48,182 nt of DNA, taken from Oscillatoriales cyanobacterium CG2_30_40_61 (GTDB taxonomy: Bacteria > Cyanobacteriota > Cyanobacteriia > Cyanobacteriales > Microcoleaceae). Location of the stretch: assembly GCA_001873365.1 (NCBI GenBank), contig MNYZ01000036.1:1-48182 (forward strand), given 5' to 3'. Under the pieces are notes generated by a model. It was given only the letters and a program-made list of their open reading frames with translations. It was not told the DNA's origin and did no database searches. Below, piece after piece: positions 34,009 to 41,794 of this stretch (positions are counted from its first letter, which is position 1; every line of letters begins with the position of its first letter). The translations under genes and the position numbers were made by a program.

Positions 34009-35010
34009 ATGAAAAAAATCTTAATTCTTTTAGCCAATCCATCAGATACAAGCCAATTACGTCTGAATCAAGAAGTTAGCGAGATCCAAAAAACCCTGAG
34101 ACAATCTAGCTATAGAGACGAATTTGAAATCATCTCAGTTGGAGCCGTTCAAGTGGATGATTTACAACAAACTATCTGTGATTATAGCCCTGCAATTGTT
34201 CACTTTTCCGGTCATGGTTCGGGAGAAGATGGGTTGGTTTTAGAAAATAGTTTGGGTCGGAGTGTACTGGTGAGTGAGGAAGCTTTAGCTCGATTATTTA
34301 AAGCCTTTCAAACTCAAATTGAATGTGTTATTCTGAATGCTTGTTATAGTGAAATTCAAGCTGGCGCTATTCATCAACATATTGATTGTGCTGTCGGGAT
34401 GAATCAAGCCATCGGAGATCAGGCGGCGATTCAATTTGCAGTCGGATTTTATCGAGCATTAGGAGCCGGAAATTTCTATGATCAATGTTTTGAATCCGGT
34501 TGTACTTTAATTGATTTAAAAAATATTCCAGAATCGAATAAACCTCAACTCAAATTCAGACCGAGACGGACAAATATAGCTGAAACTTCTACACCCAAAT
34601 CTGAGGAAGTTATAAAACCTCCTCAATCTCCTAATCAATCTCAATCTTTTGGGAATATTAATATTAGTGGAAATCAGAATCCGTTGGCGATGACAAATGC
34701 GGTAGGTGATGTCAATATCAACCAAAGTCAAACCCAAACCAGCGTAAAAAATCCCAATTTAGAAGCAGCATTAGCGGCACTGGGACAACTCCAAAAAGAT
34801 ATTGCTCAAACAGAGGCTTTAAATCCGATTGAGAAAGCGACAGTTGAAGTTCCGATCAAAATGATAGAAACAGAATTGCGAAAATCTAAGGGAAATCAAA
34901 CTTTAATTGATCAAGCGGTTGTTGCTCTTAAAAAAGGATTAGAAGGAGTAGAAACCCTTGCCGAACCTGTGATAAAAGTCGCAGCAATATTAGCAAAAGT
35001 TTGGATTTGA
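34009..35010 (+). CDS. CHAT-type caspase-like protease with C-terminal amyloid-like motif and helical domain
   Basis: 333 residues. Residues 1-165 form a CHAT/caspase-fold domain: KKILILLANPSD opening, catalytic His69 in VHFSGHGSGED and catalytic Cys112 in VILNACYS. A Pro/Ser/Lys linker (about 185-213) leads to a motif at 214-242 (GNINISGNQNPLAM and GDVNINQSQT). An almost identical motif starts the next protein. Residues 248-333 are predicted helices ending in a hydrophobic stretch (IKVAAILAKVWI) that could be membrane-seeking. CHAT proteases are effectors in bacterial suicide and immune systems (established for the family, for example gasdermin-cleaving and Craspase systems). Followed 45 bp later by a STAND-WD40 gene, its likely sensor. 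Confidence 0.83.
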   Translation: MKKILILLANPSDTSQLRLNQEVSEIQKTLRQSSYRDEFEIISVGAVQVDDLQQTICDYSPAIVHFSGHGSGEDGLVLENSLGRSVLVSEEALARLFKAFQTQIECVILNACYSEIQAGAIHQHIDCAVGMNQAIGDQAAIQFAVGFYRALGAGNFYDQCFESGCTLIDLKNIPESNKPQLKFRPRRTNIAETSTPKSEEVIKPPQSPNQSQSFGNINISGNQNPLAMTNAVGDVNINQSQTQTSVKNPNLEAALAALGQLQKDIAQTEALNPIEKATVEVPIKMIETELRKSKGNQTLIDQAVVALKKGLEGVETLAEPVIKVAAILAKVWI

Positions 35011-35055
35011 TTTCTAGGGTGCATTTATTTTAAAACAACAGTTTTCAAGCAAATT

Positions 35056-38000
35056 GTGAGTGCAGAAATGAACGAACAACCCCCATCAAATCAAAATCAA
35101 AGTGCCGGAGATATCAATATTTCTGGTAACGAAAATCCGATGGCACTTGTCACGACAACGGGCGATGCAAATATTAATCAGTCCCGTACTATTATTTATA
35201 ATTATTATTATCGAGAAGAAAGCGTTATCACCTCTATTGAGGCAGGTACAGAGGATAATTTACCTTGTCCCTATCAAGGATTGTTTCATTTTGGGCCAGA
35301 AAATGCCGAATATTTCTTTGGGCGAACAGTCTTTATAGAAGAACTATTTCAAGCAACGGAAACCAAGAATTTTATTCCTCTTTTGGGAGCATCGGGAAGT
35401 GGTAAATCTTCCGTAGTTTTGGCGGGATTAGTCCCGAAATTAGTGAATATTGGGCATTGGAAATTTACTCATTTTCGACCGGGTAAAGACCCATTTAATG
35501 CCCTAGCTCAAGCGTTAGTGCCTTTGTACGCACCCAATCTTAATCAAACAGAACTTATCGCCCAAACTTGTCAATTAACAGGACATTTTCAAAACAATAC
35601 GATTCTATTATCCGATGTTTTTTCCCAAATTCAACACAATCATCCCCAGGATAGAATTTTACTCATTGCTGATCAATTTGAGGAACTCTACACCCTTTGT
35701 CACGATGAACAAACCCGTCGCCAATTTCTGGATAGTTTATTAAATGCTTTTGAATCTCCCAACCATAAACCGCCCTATTCAACGGTATTAGTTACCACAA
35801 TGCGGACTGATTTTTTAGGAAATGTATTATCCTATCCTCCCTTAGCAGATGTTTTGCGAACTGGAGATATTAAAATCCGTTCTATGAATACCGAAGAACT
35901 TACAGAAGTGATTGAGAAACCCGCCCAAAAATTAGGCGTTGATTTTGAAGGGGGACTGGTAGAACGCATTCTCGATGATGTGGATAAAGAGCCCGGAAAT
36001 TTACCGTTATTAGAATTTGCCTTAACGGAACTTTGGAAAAAACGCACCCGCAAACAATTAACCCACAAAGCTTATGAAGAAATCGGGGAAGTTTCGGGGG
36101 CATTAACCCGTTATGCCGATGAAAAATATAGTAAACTGAGTGAACAGGAGCAACAACAAGTTCGGCGAATTTTTGTACAATTAGTGCGTCCGGGTGAGGG
36201 AACATTAGACACCCGACGAGTAGCAACGAGAGCGGAATTAAACGAAACTAATTGGAGTTTAGTTAAAGAATTAGCGGATGCGCGATTAGTCGTTACTAAT
36301 CGTGCTATTATTAGTCAGGATAATTCCCAACAACAGATTAATATTCAAGAACAGGAAACCGTCGAGGTTGTCCATGAAGCATTAATTAGAAATTGGGGTC
36401 AACTCAGAGAATGGATGAGCACTGATAGAGAATTTCGCACCTGGCAAGAAAAACTCCGGGGGGAGATGCGTCAATGGCAGGAAATGAGAAAAGATCGAGG
36501 AACTTTGTTGCGTGGTGCACCTCTACTAGAAGCAGAAAAATGGTTGCAGAAACGCTCAGATCAACTCAGCTTAGAGGAGCGAGAGTTTATTAAGCAAAGC
36601 ATTAAACAGCGAAAAAACCAACACTTTCTAAGTCAATTAGGTTTCGGAAGTATGGCAGTTGCTCTTGTTGTGTTAACTAGCTGGTTGATAATAACTAAAC
36701 AAAATACTGAGATTAGAGACATAAGTACATCATCACAATTGATGTTGCAATCTAATCAACAATTTGATGGTTTAATCGAAAGTTTAAAAGCTGTAAGGAA
36801 GTTGAAACAAGCATTTTGGCCAACACTTGATAACCGAATTCAAGTTATTATGACTTTGAGACAGGGTGTTTATGATGTTCGAGAGTTGAATCGTTTAGAA
36901 AAACATCAAGATGAGGTGACAAGTGTTAGTTTTAACAAAGAGGGTCAAATTCTGACTTCAAGTCAAGATAAAACCATAAAACTATGGAGCAAAGAGGGTC
37001 ACTTACTCCAAGATTTTAAAGATGCTCATAGCGATAAGGTTTGGAGTGCAACTTTCAGCCCTGATGGTCAGACAATAGCGTCTGCTAGTGCTGATAAAAC
37101 GGTTAAACTTTGGTCAAAAAAAGATGGAACTTGGGTTAATACCAAGACCTTGAATCATAGTAGCCCTGTTCTTGTCGTCAGGTTTAGTCCTGATGGAAAA
37201 ATAATTGCTTCATCGGATAAAGGTGGCAATATTAAATTTTGGAACTTGGATGGTCAATTGTTGAATACGATTAAAGCTGAACAATGTAGGGTTTCGACTA
37301 AAGAATGTTGGGTTTTAAGCATCAGCTTTAAAGATGATAAAACCATCGCCACCGGTGGTCTTGATAGCACTGTTAAATTTTGGAGGAGTAAAGATGACAG
37401 ATTCAAGACTACAGAACTACTGGGGACTCTCAAAGGACATGGTGAAGGGGGAGTCTGGGGTTTAGATTTTAGCCATAATGGAACAATGTTAACAACAGGA
37501 GGCCGTGATGGTACGATTAAACTCTGGCGTAAACAAAAAGAAAATAAGAGCAATGATTGGATTAAAGATCTAAATTTCACCCTCAATGAAGCGACTTTGC
37601 AAGAGATGTGTGATAACCAAATTAAAAAAAGCCAAAAAGGAATTGAATTTAGTTGTTTGAAGAAATCGGAAGATTTTGTTAGAGGGATAAGTTTTAACCC
37701 GAATGACGAGATAATTGCAGGTGGTACTTGGGACAAAAAGGTGATCCTTTGGTATTGGAATAAACCTGGCCAAATCCATGAGACTTTTAAGGGACATGGA
37801 AATGGTGTCTGGGCTGTTAGTTTCAGTCCTAATGAGGAAATTCTTGCCTCTGCTAGTGCTGACAATACCGTGAAATTATGGAACATAAAAGAAACTCTGC
37901 AAGCATTTGGAGCAGGAAACTATTCTATTTTAGATATCAGTTTCAATCCTGAAGATCAGACTATTGCTTCAGCCAGTGAGTGCAAAATTGTTAGACTCTG

Positions 38001-38991
38001 GGATATAAATGGCAAGGTTAAAACACAGTTAATATATCCTAATTTGAGTCAATCACCAGACCCAAAATGTGATGAGAACACTAAGAATAAGCTTACGGAG
38101 CAGAAGGTTAGGGGAGTAGCCTTTAGTCCTGATGGTACAAAGATTGCTACTGCTAGTAACGATTGTACGGTGAAATTATGGGATTCTAATGGGAATTTGT
38201 CCAGAACTTTAATCGACCCTGCTATCACGCCTAAAGGGAAAACTTGCAGTGATAAATCCAGTCATAAATACTCGGTTCTAGGTGTAGCTTTTAGTCCTGA
38301 TAGTAAAATGATTGCTTCAGCTAGTGCTGACAACACAATTAAGATTTGGGATTCAGGAGATGGTCATTGGATAAAAACCCTTGAAGGTCATACAGATTCC
38401 GTTTATCGGGTGAGATTTAGTCCTGATGGTAACACTTTGGCTTCAGCTAGTGCTGATAAAACAATTAAACTGTGGAACCCCAATAAGGGTAAATTATTAC
38501 ACACTCTTACGGGTCATAAAAACTTAGTAAAAGATGTGAATTTTAGCCCAGATGGAACAAGAATTGTCTCTGCTAGTCACGATCAAACTATTAAAATTTG
38601 GACCAATCAGGGTAAACTCCTAAAAACTCTTTATGGACATTCAGGAGAAGTTGAGAGTGTAAGTTTTAGCTCGGATAGTCAAATGATAGCCTCCGGTAGT
38701 CTGGATCATACTATCAAGATTTGGAGTCGGGATGGTATTTTACTAAATACTATCAATGTCTATATCGGGCCGATTTATTCTGTTGGCTTTAGTCCAGATA
38801 ATAAAACCCTTGCTGCTGGCAGTGATGATGGTAGATTAAGATTATGGGATATAGAGATTGATCAATTACAAAAAAGAGCTTGTAATCAGGTGGGTAATTA
38901 TTTGCAGAATCCTGATGCTAATGTTGATGAGAGTGACAGACATCTTTGTGATGGTATTGATAAGGAGTTACAAAAACCGCCTTCTAATTAA
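35056..38991 (+). CDS. nSTAND ATPase with 14 WD40 repeats (NLR-like sensor)
   Basis: 1311 residues from GTG 35056; ATG 35068 is an alternative that leaves the same motif. Residues 17-45 (GDINISGNENPMAL, then GDANINQSRT) repeat the motif of the upstream CHAT protein. A Tyr-rich stretch follows (IIYNYYYREE). The STAND NTPase starts at CPYQGLFHFGPENAEYFFGR (about 72-91), with Walker A GASGSGKS (111-118, Lys117) and Walker B LLIADQFEEL (Asp206). A winged-helix-like region follows (to about 505), one possible membrane segment (528-546), then 14 WD40 units (about 614-1275) that would form two seven-blade propellers. Such proteins oligomerise on ligand binding to the repeats. Ligand unknown. Confidence 0.88.
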   Translation: MSAEMNEQPPSNQNQSAGDINISGNENPMALVTTTGDANINQSRTIIYNYYYREESVITSIEAGTEDNLPCPYQGLFHFGPENAEYFFGRTVFIEELFQATETKNFIPLLGASGSGKSSVVLAGLVPKLVNIGHWKFTHFRPGKDPFNALAQALVPLYAPNLNQTELIAQTCQLTGHFQNNTILLSDVFSQIQHNHPQDRILLIADQFEELYTLCHDEQTRRQFLDSLLNAFESPNHKPPYSTVLVTTMRTDFLGNVLSYPPLADVLRTGDIKIRSMNTEELTEVIEKPAQKLGVDFEGGLVERILDDVDKEPGNLPLLEFALTELWKKRTRKQLTHKAYEEIGEVSGALTRYADEKYSKLSEQEQQQVRRIFVQLVRPGEGTLDTRRVATRAELNETNWSLVKELADARLVVTNRAIISQDNSQQQINIQEQETVEVVHEALIRNWGQLREWMSTDREFRTWQEKLRGEMRQWQEMRKDRGTLLRGAPLLEAEKWLQKRSDQLSLEEREFIKQSIKQRKNQHFLSQLGFGSMAVALVVLTSWLIITKQNTEIRDISTSSQLMLQSNQQFDGLIESLKAVRKLKQAFWPTLDNRIQVIMTLRQGVYDVRELNRLEKHQDEVTSVSFNKEGQILTSSQDKTIKLWSKEGHLLQDFKDAHSDKVWSATFSPDGQTIASASADKTVKLWSKKDGTWVNTKTLNHSSPVLVVRFSPDGKIIASSDKGGNIKFWNLDGQLLNTIKAEQCRVSTKECWVLSISFKDDKTIATGGLDSTVKFWRSKDDRFKTTELLGTLKGHGEGGVWGLDFSHNGTMLTTGGRDGTIKLWRKQKENKSNDWIKDLNFTLNEATLQEMCDNQIKKSQKGIEFSCLKKSEDFVRGISFNPNDEIIAGGTWDKKVILWYWNKPGQIHETFKGHGNGVWAVSFSPNEEILASASADNTVKLWNIKETLQAFGAGNYSILDISFNPEDQTIASASECKIVRLWDINGKVKTQLIYPNLSQSPDPKCDENTKNKLTEQKVRGVAFSPDGTKIATASNDCTVKLWDSNGNLSRTLIDPAITPKGKTCSDKSSHKYSVLGVAFSPDSKMIASASADNTIKIWDSGDGHWIKTLEGHTDSVYRVRFSPDGNTLASASADKTIKLWNPNKGKLLHTLTGHKNLVKDVNFSPDGTRIVSASHDQTIKIWTNQGKLLKTLYGHSGEVESVSFSSDSQMIASGSLDHTIKIWSRDGILLNTINVYIGPIYSVGFSPDNKTLAAGSDDGRLRLWDIEIDQLQKRACNQVGNYLQNPDANVDESDRHLCDGIDKELQKPPSN

Positions 38992-39378
38992 TATTAAATA
39001 TTTAAACCCGTGCTGATCAGATTTTGTCTGTATACCGATATTTAAAGACTCGCTTCCCTCTACCCTGACTTAAAAAGTGCGATTTGTAGCCTACTGGTTG
39101 ATATTTGATATTATCGAGGAAGAACGCACGCTACGCGGGAAACTACGCACTGCACGATATCGTTGATAAGAATGAGTCCTAAAGGACTCACTACGGGACT
39201 CACTACGGAATACTGAACTTTTCTATCCTTTTTTATCCTAACTGGCATCAAACGGGTTTTATTGAGTCATAGAGCAGGTTTCAGAACTCCTGAACTTATC
39301 CCTATCGACAGTTTAACTGATATCGAACACACTTAAGATGTAAATAGATGATATAGGGTTCCCTGGAGGGGTAAGACT
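38992..39378. other. Gene-free spacer with palindromic repeats
   Basis: About 387 bp with no credible reading frame. A GC-richer patch (about 39120-39165, with CGCACGCTACGCGGGAAACT) looks like a repeat fragment. A GAGTCCTAAAGGACTC palindrome plus a second half-copy lie at 39172-39206. The last 100 bp should contain the promoter of the receiver gene. Confidence 0.5.
39172..39206. repeat. GAGTCCTAAAGGACTCACTAC repeat with duplicated half
   Basis: A full palindrome (39172-39194) is followed by a second GGACTCACTACGG half-unit. Same dispersed family as at 24013, 26529 and 33815. Confidence 0.8.
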
Positions 39379-39783
39379 ATGATTAGAACTATTTTAGTTG
39401 TTGAAGATAATATCGTTAACTGGAAAGTCTTTGAACGGATTTTAACCAGACGAGGCGGGTTACTGGCAAAACATACCGAAGATGTGGAAACCGTAATGGA
39501 AATGGCGACTAACAAACAAGCGGATCTGATCTTAATGGATGTGTCTTTAACTAATAGTTATTATCAGGGAAAAGCTGTTGATGGGATTGAAATTACCCAA
39601 ATGTTAAAAGCCAACCCCGCCACCGCTCAACTTCCAGTTATTTTAGTGACCGCCCATGCGACCAGTGGCGATCGGGAAAACTTTTTAGCGCGGAGTGGAG
39701 CTGATGGTTATATTCCTAAACCCGTCGTTGATCATAAGGATTTTGTTGCACAAATTAAATCCAAATTACCCGCAGATGAATAA
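39379..39783 (+). CDS. Single-domain response regulator (DivK/CheY-like)
   Basis: 134 residues, one receiver: VVEDNIVNWKVFERIL opening with the acidic pair (Glu9/Asp10), phospho-acceptor Asp54 in LILMDVSL, an insertion of about eight residues (NSYYQGKA) before VDGIEI, VTAHA and Lys in YIPKPVV. No output domain. It is separated from the upstream WD40 gene by 387 bp, so it is probably independent of it. Kinase partner not identified. Confidence 0.88.
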   Translation: MIRTILVVEDNIVNWKVFERILTRRGGLLAKHTEDVETVMEMATNKQADLILMDVSLTNSYYQGKAVDGIEITQMLKANPATAQLPVILVTAHATSGDRENFLARSGADGYIPKPVVDHKDFVAQIKSKLPADE

Positions 39784-39823
39784 AAAAACTTGAATGTTAT
39801 AAACTCAACATTGGTCAAAAATT

Positions 39824-40273
39824 ATGATTTTACCAGAGTGTATTATCCTGCAACAAGAAGCTGCTAATCCAGCAACTTCCTGTGAACGTTTAGTTCAACT
39901 TAGTCAAAGAAGTACGGAATTATCCCGACTGGTTGCTAATAATTCTAACGCCCCGACCGAGGTCTTAAAAACCTTGGGAATGAGTGCAGATTTAACAACT
40001 CGCCATCTGGTAGCCACCAACCCGAATACTCCTCAAGAAACCTTAATTGAGTTACTCAATGAGTTTCCTAAACCTGTTTTGAGTAATCCACAATTTCGGG
40101 TTTTATGTTTAAATTATCCCCAACTTCTCCATCAAATTCCCATTGCGACTTTGCGCCTCTTGGTTCAGTTTAATACAGCCCCAGAAAGTTTTCTGCACTG
40201 GGTCGAAAATCATTCTGAATCTGATGTTTTAGCGGGGCTTGATTTTTCTGCCAATTCTGGATTCTCCACTTGA
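39824..40273 (+). CDS. Leucine-rich-repeat-variant-like protein, 149 aa
   Basis: Contains repeating segments of the type AxNPxTPxExLxxL: NPATSCERLVQLSQ, NNSNAPTEVLKTLG and NPNTPQETLIELLNEF, which resemble leucine-rich-repeat-variant/HEAT-like helical units. The second half is less regular. It begins 40 bp after the receiver gene on the same strand. Just after its stop, another frame (40281-40382) continues with a typical NTPPQLLEKLAKH unit, so the gene may be a shortened form of a longer repeat protein. Function unknown. Confidence 0.6.
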   Translation: MILPECIILQQEAANPATSCERLVQLSQRSTELSRLVANNSNAPTEVLKTLGMSADLTTRHLVATNPNTPQETLIELLNEFPKPVLSNPQFRVLCLNYPQLLHQIPIATLRLLVQFNTAPESFLHWVENHSESDVLAGLDFSANSGFST

Positions 40274-40280
40274 AAATAAT

Positions 40281-40382
40281 ATGCTATATTCTAATACACC
40301 GCCTCAATTATTAGAAAAACTGGCTAAACATTCTAAAGCAATTTTCATTATTCTAGCAGGAAACAGATTAACTACTGGTTAA
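40281..40382 (+). pseudogene. Detached repeat unit (NTPPQLLEKLAKH), probable remnant
   Basis: ATG at 40281, TAA at 40380-40382, 33 codons. The sequence MLYSNTPPQLLEKLAKHSKA matches the repeat style of the preceding 149-aa protein but lies in a different frame 8 bp after its stop. This suggests a frameshift or deletion in an ancestral longer gene. A short free peptide is the alternative. Confidence 0.4.
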
Positions 40383-40401
40383 ATAGATCTCAAATTAGAA
40401 A

Positions 40402-40710
40402 ATGTCAACTCAAATTCCTTATGTCGATGCTCTGGTAAATCTGAATCAATTGTGTGATCGTGTAGTTGAAACAGGTGAAGCAGTTATCATTACTCGTTCT
40501 GATGGTAAAAATGTGGCACTCGTTTCCGAAGTTGAATTATCAAGTTTGTTGGAAACGTTGTATTTGTTGCGATCGCCTGCAAATGCCGCTCGCTTAACTT
40601 CAGCTTACCTAAAATTGTCAAATTTAGTATTTATTTATTCTTTAGATTCTTGGGAATTATCATTGGGATTTAAAACCTTGCCTAACATATTACCAATTAA
40701 GGGTAATTGA
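40402..40710 (+). CDS. YefM/Phd-type antitoxin with altered C-terminus
   Basis: 102 residues. The N-terminal 62 residues match YefM/Phd antitoxins: VDALVNLNQLCDRVVETGEAV, IITRSDGKNVALVSEVELSSLLETLYLLRSPANAARL. This part binds operator DNA. In the family the next 20-30 residues form the acidic toxin-binding tail. Here the sequence changes to a hydrophobic, unrelated tail (YLKLSNLVFIYSLDSW...), and no YoeB/RelE-type toxin gene follows. A deletion or frameshift after residue 65 probably removed the toxin-binding region and the toxin, leaving an orphan DNA-binding remnant. Confidence 0.75.
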   Translation: MSTQIPYVDALVNLNQLCDRVVETGEAVIITRSDGKNVALVSEVELSSLLETLYLLRSPANAARLTSAYLKLSNLVFIYSLDSWELSLGFKTLPNILPIKGN

Positions 40711-40782
40711 CCGATGGTTAGTTTTATTAATTCCAAGAAAGTTTCCTAACATAATCAGTCATTCACCCAAGCACTTTTGATT

Positions 40783-41718
40783 TTAAATCCGTTGATCTTT
40801 TTCTGCTTGATTTTGATGGAAATATTCGCGAATTGCGTTAATACCTTGTTCTGCAATTTCAATTGGGGGATCTTCGAGAGGGTTGAAACTTAAATGAAGT
40901 TCGGATAAATTGGTGAGATTGCCGATAGATTCTGGTACACTTTTAAGTTGGTTGAAACATAAATCAAGTTGGGATAAATTGGTCAGACTGCCGATAGATT
41001 CTGGTACACTTTTAAGTTGGTTGCGACTTAAATCAAGTTGGGATAAATTGGTCAGACTGCCGATAGATTCTGGTACACTTTTAAGTTGGTTGAAACATAA
41101 ATAAAGTTCGGATAAATTGGTGAGACGGGTAATAGATTCTGGTACGCTCGTCAGTTGGTTGTTACTTAAATCAAGATAGGATAAATTGGTGAGACGGGTG
41201 ATAGATTCTGGTACACTTGTCAGTGGGTTGCCACCTAAATAAAGTTCGGATAAATTGATGAGACGGGTGATAAATTCTGGTATACTTGTCAGTTGGTTGT
41301 AACTTAAATAAAGTTCGGATAAATTGGTGAGACAGGTGATAGATTCTGGTACGCTCGTCAGTTGGTTGTGATGTAAATTAAGTTCGGATAAATTGGTGAG
41401 ACAGGTGATAGATTCTGGTACGCTCGTCAGTTGGTTGTAACGTAAATTAAGTTGGGATAAATTGGTCAGACTGCCGATAGATTCTGGTACGCTCGTCAGT
41501 TGGTTGTAACGTAAATTAAGTTGGGATAAATTGGTCAGACGGGCTATCGCGTCTGGTACGCTCGTCAGTTCGTTCCGACTTAAATTCAACGTTTCCAACC
41601 ATTCCAACTCAAACACCTCGGTCGGAATTTCTGTTAATGAATTATCACTCAAATCTAATTCAGTGAGGTGTTGTTGCTTGACTTCTTGAATTATTTTGCG
41701 AATTTTGTCTCTAGTCAT
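40783..41718 (-). CDS. Leucine-rich-repeat protein, ROCO-like N-terminal part
   Basis: 311 residues. A short N-cap helix is followed by about 12 LRRs of 23 residues with the pattern L-x-x-L-x-L-x-x-N-x-L-T-S-V-P-E-S-I (about 18-290). The end, NPLEDPPIEIAEQGINAIREYF, is the junction seen in cyanobacterial ROCO proteins just before the Roc GTPase domain, but here the protein stops 12 residues later. The central repeats are nearly identical at DNA level (69-bp units), so the array is recent or kept homogeneous and prone to copy-number change. It may be a free-standing binding protein or a truncated ROCO. No secretion signal. Confidence 0.82.
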   Translation of the reverse strand: MTRDKIRKIIQEVKQQHLTELDLSDNSLTEIPTEVFELEWLETLNLSRNELTSVPDAIARLTNLSQLNLRYNQLTSVPESIGSLTNLSQLNLRYNQLTSVPESITCLTNLSELNLHHNQLTSVPESITCLTNLSELYLSYNQLTSIPEFITRLINLSELYLGGNPLTSVPESITRLTNLSYLDLSNNQLTSVPESITRLTNLSELYLCFNQLKSVPESIGSLTNLSQLDLSRNQLKSVPESIGSLTNLSQLDLCFNQLKSVPESIGNLTNLSELHLSFNPLEDPPIEIAEQGINAIREYFHQNQAEKDQRI

Positions 41719-41794
41719 TTTTCTGTCCCCAAATATCTTTAAATATTACACTAAATGGTAAATCTGGATCGATTGAGAAAGATTACATTATATA

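Noticed and set aside
37254-37886. 210-codon open frame antisense to the WD40 repeats
   Set aside because: A shadow of the repetitive WD40 coding sequence (low stop density in that frame); composition is unlike the other proteins here.
34009-38991. Type III CRISPR (Craspase) linkage of the CHAT gene
   Set aside because: No gRAMP/Cas7-11 or other cas gene is in the window; the neighbour is a STAND-WD40 protein instead.
40850-41600. Regular DNA repeats resembling a repeat element
   Set aside because: They are the 69-bp units of the LRR coding sequence in a single long frame, not an independent repeat element.
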